Assembly: GCF_900100735.1 (NCBI RefSeq)
Contig: NZ_FNCJ01000023.1
Coordinates: forward strand, 1 to 64,000
Length of the DNA: 64,000 nt
From: Paraburkholderia phenazinium
Lineage (GTDB): Bacteria; Pseudomonadota; Gammaproteobacteria; Burkholderiales; Burkholderiaceae
Direction: 5' to 3'
Position numbers and translations under genes: made by a program. Below, in pieces: positions 62,226 to 64,000 of this stretch (its first letter is position 1; each line of letters begins with the position of its first letter). The notes under the pieces were generated by a model. It was not told the DNA's origin. It saw only the letters and a program-made list of their open reading frames with translations, and made no database searches.

Positions 62226-62927
62226 CTATCCCACCTGATTCAATTCGAACACCATATCCACCGCGTTGCCGTTCCAGTTGTATTCCAGATATGCCGCGTG
62301 ATGGCAGTCCCGCAGCAGTGAAGTTCTGAACGCCGCGAGACATTCGCCGCCCGGATCGCGCACCGACGGATAAGCGAGCCCCGGCGCCCCGGCGGCGCGC
62401 ACCGCCCGCCCCAGCGACTGGCCGGCAACATAGTCGTGCGGCGACAGAACGGCTGCGTCGAGCGACGCGTCGTCGCGCAAATCGACCACCACTCCACTGG
62501 CGATCACCGTGTATAGCCGCATCTGCTGGCGCATCGGCGCCTCGGCCGTGGCCGCGAGGAATTTGCCGGTGTGATAGCGCGTTTCGGCGATGGCAGTGGC
62601 GCGCGAACGGGCGCAGTAGAACACGCCATAGCTGCCGTCCGAAAAGCGGCTGCCGAGCGGATTCAGATGCGTGAGCGCCGCCATGATCGGCCCGTAGCCC
62701 GGCCCGAAGCGGCGCTCTTCGCGCGGCACCAGATCGATTTCGCCGACCTCGGTGCGCAGACGGTCGTTGGTCATCGCTTCGAGGGCGTAGAGCGCGTCGA
62801 AGTCTTCGGGCGAGGCTACCCGGTCGAACAGGTTCACGGCCGGAAAGCGTGTCGGAATCACGCGATACGCAGGCGACCAGTCGAGCGGCGCGACGCGCCA
62901 GCGGTCTTGCCAAGTCGGTTCAGTCAC
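62226..62927 (-). CDS. RES-domain toxin
   Basis: 233 residues. RES toxins degrade NAD+. The family residues are seen as Arg in AYRVIPTRFP, Tyr and Glu in YGVFYCARSRATAIAETRYH, and Ser in GLAYPSVRDPGG. The start is GTG, overlapping the antitoxin stop as GTGA, so the toxin is translated after its antitoxin. Family knowledge supports the NADase role; not tested here. Confidence 0.9.
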   Translation of the reverse strand: MTEPTWQDRWRVAPLDWSPAYRVIPTRFPAVNLFDRVASPEDFDALYALEAMTNDRLRTEVGEIDLVPREERRFGPGYGPIMAALTHLNPLGSRFSDGSYGVFYCARSRATAIAETRYHTGKFLAATAEAPMRQQMRLYTVIASGVVVDLRDDASLDAAVLSPHDYVAGQSLGRAVRAAGAPGLAYPSVRDPGGECLAAFRTSLLRDCHHAAYLEYNWNGNAVDMVFELNQVG

Positions 62928-63361
62928 GCCCAGCCGCCTCGCATTGCGTCGAGATACTGGCGCACGGCGACGAGGTCGCTGACATTGCCGGCGAGCATCC
63001 GGTCAAGCGCGCGGCGCCCACCGAACGGCGCTGCGCTGTTGGGACGTTTGATCCAGCCGTCGGCCGCGGCGGGTTGCGGCAGCAGGATTTGCAACGCTTT
63101 GTAAATACCAAGCACCAGCGACAGCCGTTCTAGCGTATCGTGCCCGAGCCGCGCCGATTGCGGTTCGGCTTTCCACTTGAAGAAGGTCGAGCGGCCCGGC
63201 GAGCCGAGCAGGACGATCTGTTCGTCGGCGCTCAAATCCCAGTCGCTTGCGATCTTGAAGAACGCACGCAAGCCTGCCGCCGACATCTCGGTCAGTGAGG
63301 GTTCTGTGACGGGCCGGCGCAGTGGCGGATCGTCATGAGGGGCACGGGCGGCATGAGACAT
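62924..63361 (-). CDS. Xre/MbcA/ParS-type antitoxin
   Basis: 145 residues. An Xre-like helical region (about 40-100, GSPGRSTFFKWKAEPQSARLGHDTLERLSLVLGIYKALQIL) is followed by the DUF2384-type C-terminus (FGGRRALDRMLAGNVSDLVAVRQYL). It neutralises the RES toxin and normally represses the operon. The ATG at 63361 has AAGGA upstream. Confidence 0.9.
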   Translation of the reverse strand: MSHAARAPHDDPPLRRPVTEPSLTEMSAAGLRAFFKIASDWDLSADEQIVLLGSPGRSTFFKWKAEPQSARLGHDTLERLSLVLGIYKALQILLPQPAAADGWIKRPNSAAPFGGRRALDRMLAGNVSDLVAVRQYLDAMRGGWA

Positions 63362-63390
63362 GGAGGCTGGTCCTTATTTGTACTTTGTCT

Positions 63391-63420
63391 CAATAATAGT
63401 CCAGATATGGATTATTGCAA
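63391..63420 (-). promoter_or_regulatory. toxin-antitoxin promoter with overlapping inverted repeat
   Basis: On the bottom strand TTGCAA (63420-63415), a 16-bp spacer and TATTAT (63398-63393) form a sigma-70 promoter. CAATAAT (63391-63397) and ATTATTG (63411-63417) are a perfect inverted repeat covering both boxes, the layout expected for an autorepressor site. Confidence 0.55.
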
Positions 63421-63432
63421 GGGTGGATTGGG

Positions 63433-63438
63433 TATAAT
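63433..63438 (+). promoter_or_regulatory. candidate -10 box for the last gene
   Basis: A perfect TATAAT 44 bases before the ATG at 63482. No good -35 is at the right distance; TTGCAA at 63415 is only 12 bp away. The region is shared with the divergent toxin-antitoxin promoter. Confidence 0.35.
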
Positions 63439-63481
63439 CGCGTCCCGACCAGGCGAACGAGACGACGAGGAGCGGCAGGTG

Positions 63482-64000
63482 ATGTGGGTGCGAGCAGTAG
63501 CGGTAGCGTTGGCAGTAGGGTGCTGGGCAATGGGCGCGCAGGCCGCGCAGTACGCCGAGGTGTGGAATCCGCCTGAAACGAGGCATGCGCCGAAGAAGGT
63601 GAAGCCTCATGCGCCGGCGGGTAAGAAAGTGGTGGCCAAGGGGGCTGGCACGGCGGGCAAGAACAAGCCGCATAAGCCGGCAGCGAAGAAGGTGGCGCCG
63701 CACGCCGATCATAAGGCTGCGCCACATGCCGGGCATAAGACGGCAACGCACGCTGAGCATAAGACAGCAACGCACGCTGAGCGTCAGGCGAAAACCCACG
63801 TCAAGGTGGCGGCGAAGGGTGAGCAGAAGAAGCCGCTGAAGATGGCGCAGTCGAAAGACGCGCATGTCCATGCGGCGGTTCATCCGAACGGGCAGAAAGT
63901 GGCTGTGAGGCATGCGGTCGTACATACCGGCTCCAGCAGGGCGAGCGGTTCGGTGAAACCTGCGGCGACACAAGCCACAACACAAGCGGCGACATTCGTG
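63482..64000 (+). CDS. exported Lys/His/Ala-rich protein, 3' end beyond the window
   Basis: 173 codons are visible with no stop. The N-terminus is a signal peptide (about 1-22, VAVALAVGCWAMGAQAA) followed by YAEVWNPPE. The rest is low complexity: short repeats of His-Lys-x-Ala and THAEHKTA type, rich in Lys, His and Ala and nearly free of acidic residues. GAGGAG sits 9 bases before the ATG. No family is recognised; metal, nucleic acid or cell-wall binding are all conceivable. Confidence 0.75.
   Translation, partial: MWVRAVAVALAVGCWAMGAQAAQYAEVWNPPETRHAPKKVKPHAPAGKKVVAKGAGTAGKNKPHKPAAKKVAPHADHKAAPHAGHKTATHAEHKTATHAERQAKTHVKVAAKGEQKKPLKMAQSKDAHVHAAVHPNGQKVAVRHAVVHTGSSRASGSVKPAATQATTQAATFV

Noticed and set aside
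63609..63839. Arg-rich 76-codon frame at the right end
   Set aside because: It lies in another frame of the exported Lys/His-rich gene and looks like a low-complexity shadow.

Overview
The window looks like part of a secondary chromosome of a Burkholderiales bacterium, most likely a Paraburkholderia. The evidence is the high GC content, the strong codon bias, and a gene order I know from Burkholderia-type genomes: mdh-(GntR)-sdhCDAB-sdhE-gltA, leuCDB-asd-fimV-truA-trpF-trpB-methyltransferase-trpA-accD-folC-SPOR-cvpA-purF-metZ. I see no tRNA, rRNA, insertion sequence, prophage or CRISPR array.

Region 1 (1-9303) is central carbon metabolism. A left-facing set, mdh, a CoA-ester lyase and the start of prpC, faces a GntR/HutC regulator followed by the complete succinate dehydrogenase genes, their flavinylation factor and citrate synthase. 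A strong terminator follows gltA. Region 2 (9330-11845) is a divergent pair, an AraC regulator and a DUF1479 oxygenase-like protein.

Region 3 (12117-31408) is a long rightward biosynthetic block: leucine, aspartate semialdehyde, tRNA modification (truA), tryptophan, malonyl-CoA (accD), folate, purine and methionine. It carries three regulatory features of note: a Thr/Ile-rich 42-codon ORF with competing hairpins before asd, a probable SAM-II riboswitch plus terminator before metZ, and a solitary DNA methyltransferase gene between trpB and trpA. Region 4 (31435-37450) has single genes: an AraC regulator, an FKBP, a degenerate histidine-kinase-like protein, a CorC/HlyC membrane protein, a TSUP transporter and an unusual dipeptidase-family protein.

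Region 5 (37590-56030) is an 18.4-kb, seven-gene left-facing operon, glgE-treS/mak-glgB-glgX-treZ-malQ-treY, with mostly overlapping start and stop codons. It holds a closed route trehalose -> maltose -> maltose-1-phosphate -> branched alpha-glucan -> trehalose, with no glgA or glgC in view. The GlgE is about 460 residues longer than the classical enzyme because of an N-terminal GH13-like domain that appears catalytically dead.

Region 6 (56401-64000) has a DUF1345 membrane protein, a three-subunit FAD sugar dehydrogenase complex (small subunit, GMC subunit with Fe-S cysteines, triheme cytochrome c), a protein phosphatase, a RES-Xre toxin-antitoxin pair with a recognisable operator-promoter, and the start of an exported Lys/His-rich protein cut by the window end.
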